Below are positions 1 through 9,828 of a stretch of DNA of 64,000 bases, in pieces. The notes beneath the pieces were generated by a model that was given only the letters and a program-made list of their open reading frames with translations, made no database searches and was not told the DNA's origin. The position numbers were made by a program, and so were the translations under genes. This DNA comes from Lelliottia sp. JS-SCA-14 (GTDB taxonomy: Bacteria > Pseudomonadota > Gammaproteobacteria > Enterobacterales > Enterobacteriaceae): NCBI RefSeq assembly GCF_035593345.1, contig NZ_CP141606.1, positions 558,001 to 622,000 on the forward strand. The letters run 5' to 3'. Within the stretch, counting starts at the first letter, position 1. Every line of letters begins with the position of its first letter.

Positions 1-1314
1 ATAGAGATCCGCCGCGTTGCGGAAGGTCAGCTGGCCTTTTTCCACTTCCACGTAGCTGGCCGGGTCGTTCTTGCGTCCGCCGACTTTGAACGGCGCTGCA
101 GCCGACAGCACCGGCAGTTTTGCGAGGTCCGGATCGCCCTGAATAAAGCGCTCAACGTAGGCTTTCTGCGCCATATTCACGACCTGAACAGTTGGATCGT
201 CCTGTACCAGCGCCAGATAGCTGTACATATTGTCGGAGGATTTGCCGACCGGTTTGCTGACGAATTCGCGGGTGGCGTCGTGATCGTGTTTCAGCACGTT
301 CAGAATGTTTTTATCTTCCGCCGCCAGCGATTTTTTGGCCGCCGCGTCGTAAATCGGGCGCGCTTCGGCTTTCGACTGCGTCACCTGCCATTTCCCGCCG
401 TCGTTGTTCAGCACCAAATCCACCACGCCCAAATGATCGCCCCACATGCCCGGCATCACCGACGGCACGCCGTTCAGCGTCCCTTTCTCGATATCCGCGC
501 CCTTAATGCTGGCGAAATCTTTGCCCGGGAAGACCGCGTGCGCATGACCAAACAGGATGGCGTCAACGCCCGGCACTTCGCTGAGGTAATAGACGGAGTT
601 CTCGGCCATCGCCTGATACGGATCGGCAGAAAGACCCGAGTGCGCCACGACCACGACCAGATCGGCCCCTTTCTCACGCATCTCCGGCACATATTTGCGC
701 GCGGTTTCGGTGATGTCGTTGACGGTCACTTTGCCCGAGAGATTGGCTTTATCCCAGGTCATGATCTGCGGCGGGACAAACCCGATATAGCCGATTTTTA
801 GCGTCTGTTTTTTACCGTCCTGATCGACGACCTCGGTCTCTTTGATCAGATACGGCGTAAACAGCGGCTTATTGGTCTTAACGTCGATGATATTGGCGTT
901 AACGTACGGGAATTTCGCGCCAGAGAGCGCCATATGGAGATAATCCAGACCGTAGTTAAACTCGTGGTTACCGAGGTTGCCGACGGCGTAATCCAGGGTA
1001 TTCAACGCTTTATAGACTGGGTGAGTATCACCTTTTTTCAACCCCTTCGCGGCCATGTAGTCCCCGAGCGGACTACCCTGAATTAAGTCGCCGTTATCGA
1101 CCAGCACGCTGTTTTTCACTTCGCCGCGCGCGGCGTTGATCAAACTTGCGGTGCGTACCAGTCCGAATTTTTCTGTCGGGGTATCTTTGTAGTAATCGAA
1201 GTCCATCATGTTGCTGTGCAGGTCGGTGGTTTCCAGAATGCGGAGATCAACCGTCGCTGCCTGCACGCTTGCGGCAATCAGCGTCGCCAGAAGCGTTGCG
1301 CTAAACTTAATCAT
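1..1314 (-). CDS. cpdB: 2',3'-cyclic-nucleotide 2'-phosphodiesterase/3'-nucleotidase, N-terminal two thirds (truncated by window edge)
   Basis: Periplasmic enzyme that opens 2',3'-cyclic nucleotides and removes the 3'-phosphate, letting cells use extracellular nucleotides. The reading frame runs unbroken from an ATG at 1314 to base 1, giving 438 of about 647 residues. A signal peptide (residues 1-19, ending SVQA) precedes the calcineurin-like metallophosphatase domain. Its metal motifs are visible: TTDLH with D31 and H33, then [13 protein letters not shown] and [10 protein letters not shown]. The C-terminal 5'-nucleotidase domain lies outside the window. It is divergent from cysQ, with about 190 bp between the two starts. 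Near-identity to E. coli CpdB along the whole visible length makes the call secure. Confidence 0.97.
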   Translation of the reverse strand, partial: MIKFSATLLATLIAASVQAATVDLRILETTDLHSNMMDFDYYKDTPTEKFGLVRTASLINAARGEVKNSVLVDNGDLIQGSPLGDYMAAKGLKKGDTHPVYKALNTLDYAVGNLGNHEFNYGLDYLHMALSGAKFPYVNANIIDVKTNKPLFTPYLIKETEVVDQDGKKQTLKIGYIGFVPPQIMTWDKANLSGKVTVNDITETARKYVPEMREKGADLVVVVAHSGLSADPYQAMAENSVYYLSEVPGVDAILFGHAHAVFPGKDFASIKGADIEKGTLNGVPSVMPGMWGDHLGVVDLVLNNDGGKWQVTQSKAEARPIYDAAAKKSLAAEDKNILNVLKHDHDATREFVSKPVGKSSDNMYSYLALVQDDPTVQVVNMAQKAYVERFIQGDPDLAKLPVLSAAAPFKVGGRKNDPASYVEVEKGQLTFRNAADLY

Positions 1315-1504
1315 CAGAGGAGTCCTTTTTTCGATCCAAGCCACAAAAGAGTATGTATGTACATTTTGTTGCTTACAGAAGTGTGAATCCTGCCAGAAAA
1401 AAGCGCCGTGAAACCAGAATTGCTTCACAGATAGCGGAATTGTTTACAATACGATATAACTAAAACAAAGAGTTATGACCACTGCGATAACAAAGAGGTG
1501 GAGA

Positions 1505-2245
1505 ATGTTAGAGAAAATTTGTCAGCTCGCACGGGATGCGGGTGAGGCCATTATGCAGGTCTACGATGGCGCGAAGCCGATGGATGTCGTCAGCAAGGCC
1601 GACGACTCCCCGGTGACGGCGGCGGATCTCGCGGCCCACGCTGTGATCCTGAAGGGGCTACAGGCCCTGACGCCGGATATCCCCGTGCTGTCGGAAGAAG
1701 ATCCTCAGAGCTGGGATGTGCGCCAGCACTGGCAGCGCTACTGGCTGGTGGATCCGCTGGATGGCACGAAAGAGTTCATCAAGCGCAACGGCGAGTTTAC
1801 CGTCAATATCGCGTTGATTGAAAAAGGCAAAGCGGTGTTGGGCGTGGTCTACGCCCCGGTGCTGAAGGTGATGTACAGCGCCGCAGAAGGTAAGGCGTGG
1901 AAAGAGGAGTGCGGGACGCGCAAGCAGATCCAGGTGCGTGACGCGCGACCTCCTCTGGTGGTGATTAGCCGCTCCCACAGCGACGGCGAAATGCAGGAGT
2001 ACCTGCACCAAATCGGCGAGCACCAGACCACGTCGATAGGATCATCGTTGAAATTCTGCCTGGTAGCGGAAGGGCACGCTCAGCTCTATCCGCGCTTTGG
2101 GCCTACCAACGTCTGGGATACGGCGGCAGGCCACGCGGTGGCATCCGCCGCGGGCGCACACGTTCACGACTGGCAGGGTAAGCCGCTGGACTATACCCCG
2201 CGCGAGTCGTTCTTAAATCCCGGCTTTCGGGTCTCGATTTACTGA
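1505..2245 (+). CDS. cysQ: 3'(2'),5'-bisphosphate nucleotidase CysQ
   Basis: Converts 3'-phosphoadenosine-5'-phosphate (PAP) to AMP, clearing the by-product of sulfate assimilation. It belongs to the inositol-monophosphatase fold. The metal site is visible as SEED (63-66) and DPLDGT (83-88), with a second motif WDTAAGHA near residue 210. I chose the ATG at 1505 over an in-frame start 30 bases upstream because it gives 246 residues, the E. coli length, and is preceded by a GAGGTGGAG ribosome site. The last seven bases overlap the 3' end of ytfJ on the other strand, so the two genes converge tail to tail. Confidence 0.97.
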   Translation: MLEKICQLARDAGEAIMQVYDGAKPMDVVSKADDSPVTAADLAAHAVILKGLQALTPDIPVLSEEDPQSWDVRQHWQRYWLVDPLDGTKEFIKRNGEFTVNIALIEKGKAVLGVVYAPVLKVMYSAAEGKAWKEECGTRKQIQVRDARPPLVVISRSHSDGEMQEYLHQIGEHQTTSIGSSLKFCLVAEGHAQLYPRFGPTNVWDTAAGHAVASAAGAHVHDWQGKPLDYTPRESFLNPGFRVSIY

Positions 2246-2796
2246 CCGAGCAATTTATGCAGCAGGGCGACAACCTGCTGCACCTCTTCCTGCGTCAGCG
2301 CGCCGTCTTTCGCCCACTCAACGCGGCCCGCTTTGTCCAGCACGATAATCGCTGAACTCTCCTCTTCCAGCCCCCATGCTTTGCGCGTCACGCCGTTGCT
2401 GTCGACAATAAACTGCGACCACGGATAGAGCTTTTTATTGCTCTCCAGGCTGCTGCGCACAAACATGCCCGAGCCTGGGATGGCATCATCGGTGTTCACA
2501 ATGGTGGTGGTCTGATAGCGGTCATGGGGGAATTTTGCGGACTTGATCGCTTCAACCAGAGTGGCATTTTTCTCTTTTGCCGAGGTGCGACCGGCAATAT
2601 GTTGCACCACTCGCACTTTCCCCGCGAGCTGCGCGCTATTCCAGGGTTTATAGCTAAACTTATCATTGTCGAGAATCAATTCTCCCCGATCGGCGATACC
2701 GATCGGTGGCACACGCTGTCCATTTTCAATGTTATGCGCGAAGGCCATCATCGGCAGTAACAGGCAGGCTGCGGCCAGGATGTTACGAAGGGTCAT
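2239..2796 (-). CDS. ytfJ: YtfJ family periplasmic protein
   Basis: A 185-residue exported protein of unknown function, almost collinear with E. coli YtfJ. A signal peptide ends at AFAH (about residue 21). The mature part resembles a thioredoxin-like/peroxiredoxin fold (strands around [15 protein letters not shown] and a C-terminal [19 protein letters not shown]), but the usual CxxC pair is missing, so redox catalysis by that route is not supported. It converges on cysQ with a 7-base overlap. The orthologue call is secure; no biochemical role can be assigned from the sequence. Confidence 0.93.
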   Translation of the reverse strand: MTLRNILAAACLLLPMMAFAHNIENGQRVPPIGIADRGELILDNDKFSYKPWNSAQLAGKVRVVQHIAGRTSAKEKNATLVEAIKSAKFPHDRYQTTTIVNTDDAIPGSGMFVRSSLESNKKLYPWSQFIVDSNGVTRKAWGLEEESSAIIVLDKAGRVEWAKDGALTQEEVQQVVALLHKLLGQ

Positions 2797-3117
2797 GGTG
2801 TTTCCTTATAGTTGCAGGTGATCCGACCACTTGGTCTTACGGTTTAATCATAAGTGCGATCAATCGGCTTTTCCCGCAATCCGAATGCCAGTTTGCGGGT
2901 GAACGCACATAACCGTAAAAAAACGAAGGCTTATACTGTTTTGTGAAACGCTATGCAAAGAATGTTCTGAATAATTGTAATCAAACGGTAAATAAACTTA
3001 TGCATACTGGGTATCAACGTTTTTCTGGTCTATAGTCATTGAGCAATAAATTTGCGCTCAGGACAGTCGGCCCGATTGTGGCGCCGCAAGAGCGTATGAT
3101 TCGCAGGAGATACAAGA
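2797..3117. other. ytfJ-ytfK intergenic region
   Basis: 321 bases without a supported gene between two divergently transcribed genes. It is noticeably AT-rich from about 2920 to 3060 and must carry both promoters. A TATAGT at about 3031 could be a -10 hexamer for ytfK, but I see no convincing -35 or Pho box at the right distance. A ribosome site AGGAGA precedes ytfK. Confidence 0.5.
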
Positions 3118-3324
3118 ATGAAAATTTTCCAACGCTACAACCCGCTTCAGGTGGCGAAGTACGTGAAGATCCTGTTCCGAGGACGGTTGTACATCAAGGA
3201 TGTTGGCGCTTTCGAATTTGATAAGGGCAAAATTCTTATCCCGAAAGTAAAGGACAAACAGCACTATTCTGTGATGTCCGAAGTCAACCGACAGGTTATG
3301 CGTCTGCAAACTGAGATGGCTTAA
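3118..3324 (+). CDS. ytfK: YtfK, small activator of the SpoT-dependent stringent response
   Basis: A 68-residue basic cytoplasmic protein, essentially identical to E. coli YtfK (start [17 protein letters not shown]). In E. coli the family is known to tip SpoT towards (p)ppGpp synthesis under phosphate or fatty-acid starvation. The ATG follows a clear GCAGGAGAT ribosome site. It is monocistronic and faces ytfL, with a shared hairpin between them. Nothing is unusual in length or sequence, so the same role is inferred here by orthology. Confidence 0.95.
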   Translation: MKIFQRYNPLQVAKYVKILFRGRLYIKDVGAFEFDKGKILIPKVKDKQHYSVMSEVNRQVMRLQTEMA

Positions 3325-3360
3325 CCGCGTGCTATGCAGTAGTTAAAGCAGTATAAAAAA

Positions 3361-3382
3361 AACGGCTCCCGAGGGAGCCGTT
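3361..3382 (-). terminator. ytfL terminator, shared with ytfK
   Basis: Nine-base-pair stem AACGGCTCC / GGAGCCGTT. On the minus strand it is followed by a run of eight T, which makes a strong intrinsic terminator for ytfL. Read on the plus strand the T-run is poor, so it would stop ytfK less efficiently. Confidence 0.85.
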
Positions 3383-3398
3383 GATATTTGTGAGGCGC

Positions 3399-4736
3399 TT
3401 ACGCCGACACTTTCTCTTCCGCGTCCGGCAGCTTCGGCACCAGCACCGTCGGTTTGTTATCAATGCGCGTCACCAGCAACTGGTCAATGCGGTAGTTGTC
3501 GATATCCACCACCTCGAATTTGTAGCCGGAGAACTTCACCGAGTCGGTACGTTTCGGGATTTTACGCAGCATAAACATCATGAAGCCGCCAATGGTCTCG
3601 TAGTTGCCTGACTGCGGGAATTCGTCGATATCCAGCACGCGCATCACGTCTTCAATCGGCGTGCCGCCGTCCACCAGCCATGAGTTCTCATCGCGCGCCA
3701 CGATCTGCTCTTCCAGACCCTGGCCGACCAGGTCGCCCATCAGCGTGGTCATCACGTCGTTCAAGGTAATGATCCCCACCACCAGCGCGTATTCGTTCAT
3801 GATCACCGCGAAGTCTTCCCCGGCGGTTTTGAAACTTTCCAGCGCTTCGGAGAGCGTCAGGGTGTCCGGCACAATCAGGGTATTGCGGATTTGCACGCCG
3901 CTGTTCAGCGCCAGGCTTTGGTTCGCCAACACGCGGTTGAGCAGGTCTTTCGAGTCGACGTATCCGATGATGTGGTCGATATCTTCGTTACACACCAGGA
4001 ACTTAGAGTGCGGATGCTCGGCCACTTTGTTTTTCAGGCTCTGCTCGTCTTCGTGCAGATCAAACCAAATCACGTTTTCACGCCCGGTCATGGAGGACGG
4101 TACGGTACGGGATTCCAGTTCAAACACGTTCTCGATCAGCTCATGTTCCTGCTTACGCAGCACACCGGCCAGCGCACCGGCTTCAAACACCGCGTAGATA
4201 TCATCGGAAGTGATGTCATCTTTACGCACCATCGGCAGCTTAAACAGACGGAAAATGGTATTCGCCAGGCCGTTGAAGAACCAGACCAGCGGACGGAACA
4301 CGTACAGGCAGAAGCGCATCGGGTTGATGATGCGCAAAGCCACAACTTCTGGCGCAATCATACCGATGCGTTTCGGGGTTAAATCCGCGAACAGGATGAA
4401 CAGGCCAGTCACCAGCGAGAAGGAGAGAATAAAGCTCAGCTGCTCGGAGAGTTCAGGCGCGAAGTACTTAGAAAACAGGCTGTAAAAAGCCGGAGAAAAG
4501 GCCGCATCGCCCACGATACCGCCGAGAATGGCGACCGCGTTCAGACCGATTTGCACCACGGTAAAGAACATACCGGGATTTTCCTGCATTTTCAGGACGC
4601 GTTGTGCATTGAGATTGCCATCGTCGGCAAGCAGTTTAAGTTTGATCTTGCGGGAGGCGGCCAGCGAAATCTCAGATATCGAGAAAAATGCACTGACGGC
4701 AATAAGACAAAGTATTACTAAAATACTGTTTAACAT
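3399..4736 (-). CDS. ytfL: YtfL/PaeA, CNNM-CorC family inner-membrane protein
   Basis: A 445-residue membrane protein with the order DUF21/CNNM transmembrane domain (about 1-190), paired CBS domains (about 205-345) and a C-terminal CorC_HlyC domain (about 355-435). The N-terminal helix MLNSILVILCLIAVSAFF and the DLTPKRIGM loop are typical. Salmonella and E. coli YtfL (PaeA) protects against cadaverine and putrescine, probably by exporting them. The family is distinct from the magnesium exporters CorB/CorC, although it shares their architecture. The start matches E. coli. It is monocistronic and ends in a strong hairpin terminator. Confidence 0.94.
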   Translation of the reverse strand: MLNSILVILCLIAVSAFFSISEISLAASRKIKLKLLADDGNLNAQRVLKMQENPGMFFTVVQIGLNAVAILGGIVGDAAFSPAFYSLFSKYFAPELSEQLSFILSFSLVTGLFILFADLTPKRIGMIAPEVVALRIINPMRFCLYVFRPLVWFFNGLANTIFRLFKLPMVRKDDITSDDIYAVFEAGALAGVLRKQEHELIENVFELESRTVPSSMTGRENVIWFDLHEDEQSLKNKVAEHPHSKFLVCNEDIDHIIGYVDSKDLLNRVLANQSLALNSGVQIRNTLIVPDTLTLSEALESFKTAGEDFAVIMNEYALVVGIITLNDVMTTLMGDLVGQGLEEQIVARDENSWLVDGGTPIEDVMRVLDIDEFPQSGNYETIGGFMMFMLRKIPKRTDSVKFSGYKFEVVDIDNYRIDQLLVTRIDNKPTVLVPKLPDAEEKVSA

Positions 4737-4896
4737 AGTTTATCCGGCTTCTCGCCAGATCCTCGGAAGGGAAGTTGATTTCATTCGTGTGAAGACACAT
4801 TGAACATCGGCTCGTAGCGTTGAGCCGATTATTTCAGCGGGTAGTATAGCGTAAACGAGTGTAAATCCGCCAGAGGTCACATTTTGACTAAAAAAA

Positions 4897-4922
4897 GGCC
4901 GGGCAGACCGCGCCGCCCGGCC
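4897..4922 (-). terminator. terminator of the GPH transporter/dehydrogenase operon
   Basis: Stem GGCCGGGC / GCCCGGCC with a 10-base loop. On the minus strand it is followed by a run of seven T. It lies directly after the stop of the transporter gene and closes the operon that starts near 11000. Confidence 0.85.
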
Positions 4923-4929
4923 CTGGGGG

Positions 4930-6468
4930 TCAGGAGAGACTGACGTTATCCACCGGTCGCCGTGCGGCGTTGCCGCCCCAGACTTCGTCATATTCATAGC
5001 CGGTGAGCTGCTTGATGATCACGCGGGTGCGGTCGTCGCAGTCGCGATAATCGCCGCCCAGTTTGCGACGGGCGATCTCTTTGAGCAGCAGCTTGTGGGT
5101 CTCGCGCGTCAGCTTGAACTTGTAGGTGGTGATAAAACTCACCGCCAGCAGCGCGGAGGTGGCGAATAGCATCAGACCGATGATGGCGTACAGCGCCGAT
5201 TCAGGCTGCGCGCCGCTGCCTTTCACGAATCCGGACTCCTGCAACACCACGCCGATCAGCATGATCGCCAGCGCCACGGTACTTTTGCGCGTCAGGACCA
5301 TGACGCCGGCAAAAATCCCCTCCCGACGCTGCTGGGTGACCATCTCGTCAATATCAGGAATGAAGCTGTAGATATTCCACGGGATGTAATACAGCCCGGA
5401 ACGCGCCGCGCCCAGCAGAATAAAGACCGCCGAAAACAGCAGGGCAGGAACCTGAGTGTCGGTGTAATAGACGGCGAACAAGAATGCCAGCACGAAGAAG
5501 ATACAGCCGTATGAGATGCGCAGTGCCGCCGACGGGGAAATATTCAGCCGGTTTAACAGCAGCATAAATCCGTAGGTGCCGGGCACCGAGGCAAACGCCG
5601 CAATGCTTAGCCAGCCGGATACCGCCGCTGCGTCCTGGCTCAGGCAATAGACCACGTAATAAGTAAAAACTGAACCGAACACATCCATCGCGGTAAAAGA
5701 GAAAATATAGATGATGATGTGTAAGCGGAAGGCGCGAATATGGAACGCGGAGAAGAGATCCAGCACCAGATATTTCAGGTGATTGAGTAAACCGCTACTG
5801 CGGTGGGTCTCTATTTTAAAATCGGACTCCTGATGGACATCTTTTGCCTCCCACGTCGTGCGCCAGGTAATAAAGACCGCGAGACAGAAGACGCAGGAGA
5901 AAATGAATCCGGTAAGAGTGTAGGTGAAAGGATTATCTTTTCCGGTGAAGTGCATAATCACGCCCGGCACCGATACCGCGAGAAAACCGCCGAGCTGGGA
6001 GCAGATCATGCGCACCCCGGACAAGCGGCTGCGCTCTTCGTACCGGTTGGTCATCTCTGCGGCCAGGGTCTCCCAGGGCACCAGCACCATCGCCGACAAT
6101 AATTCAATCGACAGATAAGTCCCGAGATAATACCAGTAGCCCATGTCCGTTACCCACAGCAGGGCGTATAAGAACATCAGCGGGGAACTGAGTAATAAAA
6201 AGAAGCGACGCCGACCGAATTTCCGCCCAAGCCAGGTATCGCCAAAATTGTCGGTGATATAGCCCATGATCGGGCTTAATACGGCATCAATGACGCGAGC
6301 AATGGCAAAGATAGAACCGGCTTCGAGGACGCTCAGTCCGCAATAGGTGGTATAAAAAAATAACAGCCAGGTGCCAATAATGGCGAAAGCGCCTCCGCCA
6401 AACAGATCGGTTATGCCGTAGCCAAGGGCCACACCATAACCAACCCTGCGTTCAGTTGGTTTGACCAT
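4930..6468 (-). CDS. GPH-family glycoside/sugar:cation symporter (MFS_2)
   Basis: A 512-residue, about 12-helix inner-membrane carrier of the glycoside-pentoside-hexuronide:cation symporter family (MelB/YihO/XynB relatives). Diagnostic features are the N-terminal GYGVALGYGITDLFGGG helix, the loop DxxxDNxxxWLGRKFGRRRFFLL after helix 2, and RxSGVRMICSQLG before helix 5. It is the last gene of a five-gene operon behind four dehydrogenases, so it probably imports the sugar or glycoside they oxidise. The substrate is not readable from the sequence. No hydrolase or kinase accompanies it, which suggests a monosaccharide, polyol or aldonate, or use of hydrolases encoded elsewhere. Confidence 0.88.
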   Translation of the reverse strand: MVKPTERRVGYGVALGYGITDLFGGGAFAIIGTWLLFFYTTYCGLSVLEAGSIFAIARVIDAVLSPIMGYITDNFGDTWLGRKFGRRRFFLLLSSPLMFLYALLWVTDMGYWYYLGTYLSIELLSAMVLVPWETLAAEMTNRYEERSRLSGVRMICSQLGGFLAVSVPGVIMHFTGKDNPFTYTLTGFIFSCVFCLAVFITWRTTWEAKDVHQESDFKIETHRSSGLLNHLKYLVLDLFSAFHIRAFRLHIIIYIFSFTAMDVFGSVFTYYVVYCLSQDAAAVSGWLSIAAFASVPGTYGFMLLLNRLNISPSAALRISYGCIFFVLAFLFAVYYTDTQVPALLFSAVFILLGAARSGLYYIPWNIYSFIPDIDEMVTQQRREGIFAGVMVLTRKSTVALAIMLIGVVLQESGFVKGSGAQPESALYAIIGLMLFATSALLAVSFITTYKFKLTRETHKLLLKEIARRKLGGDYRDCDDRTRVIIKQLTGYEYDEVWGGNAARRPVDNVSLS

Positions 6469-6526
6469 AATATTGATACTCAGAGTAGGGTTATTATGAA
6501 CCAGATTATTTCTGGCCGTTTTTTAT

Positions 6527-7552
6527 TCACTGCTGATTTATCTCAATCCATTGCCGCATCTGGGATGATCGATATATTGCCTCCACGAGGGTGAGTGATT
6601 TCCCGGCTTCGCGAATATCGGTGTAATCCGCTTTATCAGGATCTGTGAGTGCGGCGTAAAAATCACCGATGGCGTGCTGATGGCCGAGCCCCCAGTAGCT
6701 TTTTGCCGCTCCATTGGGTGAGGCGTCGCTGACCAGTTTGATCCGCTCGCCGTTTTTGATTCGCCACAGGGCGTTATCAACCAGCTGCAGCGTGGCGTTT
6801 TCGCAGTGGATTTCAAGCCACAGCGGTGAATCGGTGGTGTGGCAGTTGCTGGCGTAAAACAGCCCGCGCGCACCGTTGGTGAAGTGCAGCGTCGCCATCG
6901 CGCTGTCTTCGGCTTGCGTCACGTCCGCCAGCTCGCCGCTGTCGACGACCCCTTTCAGGCGCGTCACGCCGCCCGCAAACCACTGCATCAAATCGAGCGT
7001 GTGAATTGCCTGATTGATCAGCAAACTCCCGCCCTCGGTGGCAAAGCGCCCGCGCCACGGGCTTTGGGTGTAATAGGCCCCCGAGCGCGACCAGGTGAGC
7101 ACGGCTTTAATACTCAGCATCCTGCCGTGGTCTCCCTCCGCCAGCTCGCGGCGAATGCGCTGGCTGGTGGGGTTGAGCCGGTTCTGATAGCACACGCCAA
7201 GCAAGCCCGGCGCGTTTTGCGCGGCCATTGCGATCTCGGCGATTTCGCCTCCGTTCATCCCCACCGGTTTTTCGCAGAACACCTGTTTGCCCGCCGCGAG
7301 GGCTGCCAGAATCATGCGTTTATGCTCGAAATGCGGCGTGCAGATGTGCACTACGTCGATCTCACCGTCGAGCAGCATTTCGCGATAGTCCTGATAAAAG
7401 CGGCACTGGTACGCCATCGCCAGCTTCAGACCTCGTTCACTGTCGATATCGACCAGCGCGCGCAGGGTTACGCCGGGCATCTGGCGCAGGGCGTTGACGT
7501 GGCAGGTGTGGATCGCGCCGCCGCCGATAATCGCCGCATTGAGCATTTTCAT
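6527..7552 (-). CDS. Gfo/Idh/MocA oxidoreductase 1 of the sugar locus
   Basis: A 341-residue NAD(P)-dependent sugar dehydrogenase. The N-terminal Rossmann domain has the motif IIGGGAIH (residues 7-14), followed by the catalytic lysine motif CEKPVG and the substrate-domain motif NQAIHTLDLMQW. There an Asn replaces the usual Asp four residues before the catalytic His. The start at 7552 sits just after GGGAGG and 11 bases behind the previous stop; an ATG two codons later is equally placed. Upstream in-frame codons would run into the preceding gene. It is the fourth gene of the operon. The family is certain, the substrate unknown. Confidence 0.85.
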   Translation of the reverse strand: MKMLNAAIIGGGAIHTCHVNALRQMPGVTLRALVDIDSERGLKLAMAYQCRFYQDYREMLLDGEIDVVHICTPHFEHKRMILAALAAGKQVFCEKPVGMNGGEIAEIAMAAQNAPGLLGVCYQNRLNPTSQRIRRELAEGDHGRMLSIKAVLTWSRSGAYYTQSPWRGRFATEGGSLLINQAIHTLDLMQWFAGGVTRLKGVVDSGELADVTQAEDSAMATLHFTNGARGLFYASNCHTTDSPLWLEIHCENATLQLVDNALWRIKNGERIKLVSDASPNGAAKSYWGLGHQHAIGDFYAALTDPDKADYTDIREAGKSLTLVEAIYRSSQMRQWIEINQQ

Positions 7553-7563
7553 CGCGCCTCCCG

Positions 7564-8631
7564 TTAATCCGCCGCGTTCGCCAGCATCTGCGCTTTCACG
7601 CACAGCTCGGCCGCCTTGAACGCGTGCGCCTGAGTCATCGCGTTTTCGCTGCGATTCAGGCAGTCCTGGATCAGCTCGCCAAAGAACGGGAAGCCGACCT
7701 GGCCCGCCACCGGATAGCGGAACTCACCCTCTTTGTTGACCAGATAGACCACGTCCTGCTCGCCGCGGGTGAGATCGACGTATTTGCGGATCTCGATATA
7801 GCCTTCGGTGCCGAGCAGCGTCAGACGCCCGTCGCCCCAGGTGGAAAGCCCGTCGGGCGTGAACCAGTCGCAGCGGAAGTAGCCGCTGGCGCCGTTTTCG
7901 CCTTTCAGCATCGCATCGCCGAAATCTTCAAAATTTGGATACTGCGGATGGTTAAAATTCTGCGCCTGGGCGGCCACCACCGTGGCCTCGCGGTTCCCGG
8001 TGTAAAACAGGAACTGCTCAATCTGATGGCTGCCGATATCACACAGGATGCCGCCGAAATAGCGCCGCTCGTAGAACCAGTCCGGGCGGCCTTGCCCTTC
8101 GCGATGGGGTCCGGTGCCAAGGGTCTGTACCACGCGGCCAATCGCCCCCTGTTGCACCAGTTGTCCGGCAAAGACCGCGCTCTCGACGTGGAGGCGCTCG
8201 CTGTAATAGACCGCGTATTTGCGCCCGGTTTTCGCCACCATCGCTTTGGCATCATTCAGCTGATCCAGCGTGGTGAGCGGCGCTTTGTCGGTGAAATAGT
8301 CTTTGCCCGCCGCCATTGATTTCAGCCCCAATGCACAGCGTTCGGACGGCACTGCCGCTCCGGCGACCAGCTGCACCTCGCGGTCGGCAAGAATCTCTTC
8401 CAGCGAGTTGGCGACCTTCACCTGCGGATACTGCTGCAAAAATTTGTCCACTTTCGCCGGGTCGGGATCGTAGACCCATTTCAGCGTCGCCCCGGCCTCG
8501 ATCAGCCCGTTGCACATCCCGTAGATATGGCCGTGATCGAGGGCCGCCGCCGCGAAGACAAATTCGCCGGGCTGAACCACCGGCTGCGGTTTGCCGACGG
8601 GCGCGTAATTCATACCGTCATTTTTGTTCAT
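7564..8631 (-). CDS. divergent Gfo/Idh/MocA oxidoreductase 2 of the sugar locus
   Basis: A 355-residue member of the family, but the most divergent of the four. The glycine-rich nucleotide loop is replaced by AAAALDHGHIYGM (about residues 27-39), and the usual EKP lysine motif reads DKAPLT. The second-domain motif CDIGSHQIEQ keeps both the Asp and the His that its three neighbours alter. It carries an N-terminal extension of about 20 residues before the first strand. Only two bases separate it from the preceding gene, so translation is probably coupled. It may have a different cofactor mode or chemistry from the other three. Confidence 0.82.
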   Translation of the reverse strand: MNKNDGMNYAPVGKPQPVVQPGEFVFAAAALDHGHIYGMCNGLIEAGATLKWVYDPDPAKVDKFLQQYPQVKVANSLEEILADREVQLVAGAAVPSERCALGLKSMAAGKDYFTDKAPLTTLDQLNDAKAMVAKTGRKYAVYYSERLHVESAVFAGQLVQQGAIGRVVQTLGTGPHREGQGRPDWFYERRYFGGILCDIGSHQIEQFLFYTGNREATVVAAQAQNFNHPQYPNFEDFGDAMLKGENGASGYFRCDWFTPDGLSTWGDGRLTLLGTEGYIEIRKYVDLTRGEQDVVYLVNKEGEFRYPVAGQVGFPFFGELIQDCLNRSENAMTQAHAFKAAELCVKAQMLANAAD

Positions 8632-8633
8632 GG

Positions 8634-9812
8634 TCAGATCCCCTGGTCCAGATTTTTGCCTAATGGAATGGCACCGACTTCGCTGAAGTTCGCGACGCTG
8701 GCGGATTTTTGGTAGAAGCGCGGGGCGAGCACGTTGGTGCCGCCGGTGCGATAGAACGGGTCGTCGCGTGAGATGGGCAGACGCACCACGCTGCCGGTGA
8801 TGGACGATTTATAGATGGCGGTGATGAGTTCCAGCGAGCGTTTGCCCTGCACACCGTCCACCAGCGGGGCGGTTTGGCGCTCGACGGCGCACAGCATGTC
8901 GTTGATCTGCCCGGTGTGCAGCGTCCACTCCAGTTTGGGCGTCTCCTGAAACACGGCGTTCAGCTGCGCTTCGCGCGCGGTATCGTGGGTGGCCTGCGGG
9001 AAACCGTTGTCGGCGCTGACGCTGGCGAACACCTCCCACGGGGCGGAGATCCGCGCTTTCTCGCCCTGAATCACGATCTTCTGATCTTCCCCGTGATGCA
9101 CCACCGAGGCGGTGAGCTGCGTCAGTGCGCCGCTCGGATATTTGAAAATGGCGGCGCTCAGATCCTCGACTTCGGCGTTGTCATGGGCAACGTTGGTCAT
9201 CATCGCCACCACTTCCGACGGAAAGCCGAGCATCCACTGGATGGCGTCGATGTGATGCACGGCATGATTGAGGGTGCAGCCGCCGCCCTCTTTTTCCCAG
9301 GTGCCGCGCCACCAGAGATCGTAATAGCAGTGGCCGCGCCACCAGAACGAGTCCACCTGCGCGTGGCAGATTTTCCCCGCCAGTTCAGAATCCAGCGCCG
9401 CCTTCAAGCGCCAGAAGGCGTCGGTAAAGCGGTTCTGGGCGATGATCGACAGGGTTTTCCCGCTGGCCTGCTGCGCGGCAATCATCGCGTCGCACTCCTC
9501 CAGCGACGCGGCCATCGGTTTTTCACACAGGACGTGGCACCCGGCGTTCAGGGCGTCGATGCTGATGTCCGCATGGACGTAGGGCGGCGTGCAGACGTCG
9601 ACGATATCCATTTCCGCTTCGGCGGCCAGCATTTGCTGGTGGCTTTCGTAAACGCGGGCGTGCTCCAGACCGTAGCGCGCCTTTTTCTCCTGCGCTTTTT
9701 CCGGGTAGATATCCACCAGCGCCACGATGCGGCAGCGCTGCCCGAATTCCAGATAGCTCTGAATATGGTTATGCGAGATGTTCCCTGTTCCCACGATGGC
9801 GATTTTTAACAT
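8634..9812 (-). CDS. Gfo/Idh/MocA oxidoreductase 3 of the sugar locus
   Basis: A 392-residue NAD(P)-dependent dehydrogenase. It starts MLKIAIVGTGNISHNH, a canonical Rossmann GxGxxS motif, then CEKPMA (catalytic Lys) and TLNHAVHHIDAIQW (Asn in place of Asp, catalytic His). I moved the start to the ATG at 9812, behind CCGGAGAAATAAC, because the in-frame sequence upstream overlaps the previous gene and has no family resemblance. About 40 extra C-terminal residues set it apart from its neighbours. It is the second gene of the operon. Confidence 0.85.
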   Translation of the reverse strand: MLKIAIVGTGNISHNHIQSYLEFGQRCRIVALVDIYPEKAQEKKARYGLEHARVYESHQQMLAAEAEMDIVDVCTPPYVHADISIDALNAGCHVLCEKPMAASLEECDAMIAAQQASGKTLSIIAQNRFTDAFWRLKAALDSELAGKICHAQVDSFWWRGHCYYDLWWRGTWEKEGGGCTLNHAVHHIDAIQWMLGFPSEVVAMMTNVAHDNAEVEDLSAAIFKYPSGALTQLTASVVHHGEDQKIVIQGEKARISAPWEVFASVSADNGFPQATHDTAREAQLNAVFQETPKLEWTLHTGQINDMLCAVERQTAPLVDGVQGKRSLELITAIYKSSITGSVVRLPISRDDPFYRTGGTNVLAPRFYQKSASVANFSEVGAIPLGKNLDQGI

Positions 9813-9828
9813 CGTTATTTCTCCGGTT

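Noticed and set aside
2797..3117. Pho box for ytfK
   Set aside because: E. coli ytfK is phosphate-responsive, so I looked for CTGTCAT repeats, but no acceptable tandem match is present in the upstream region.
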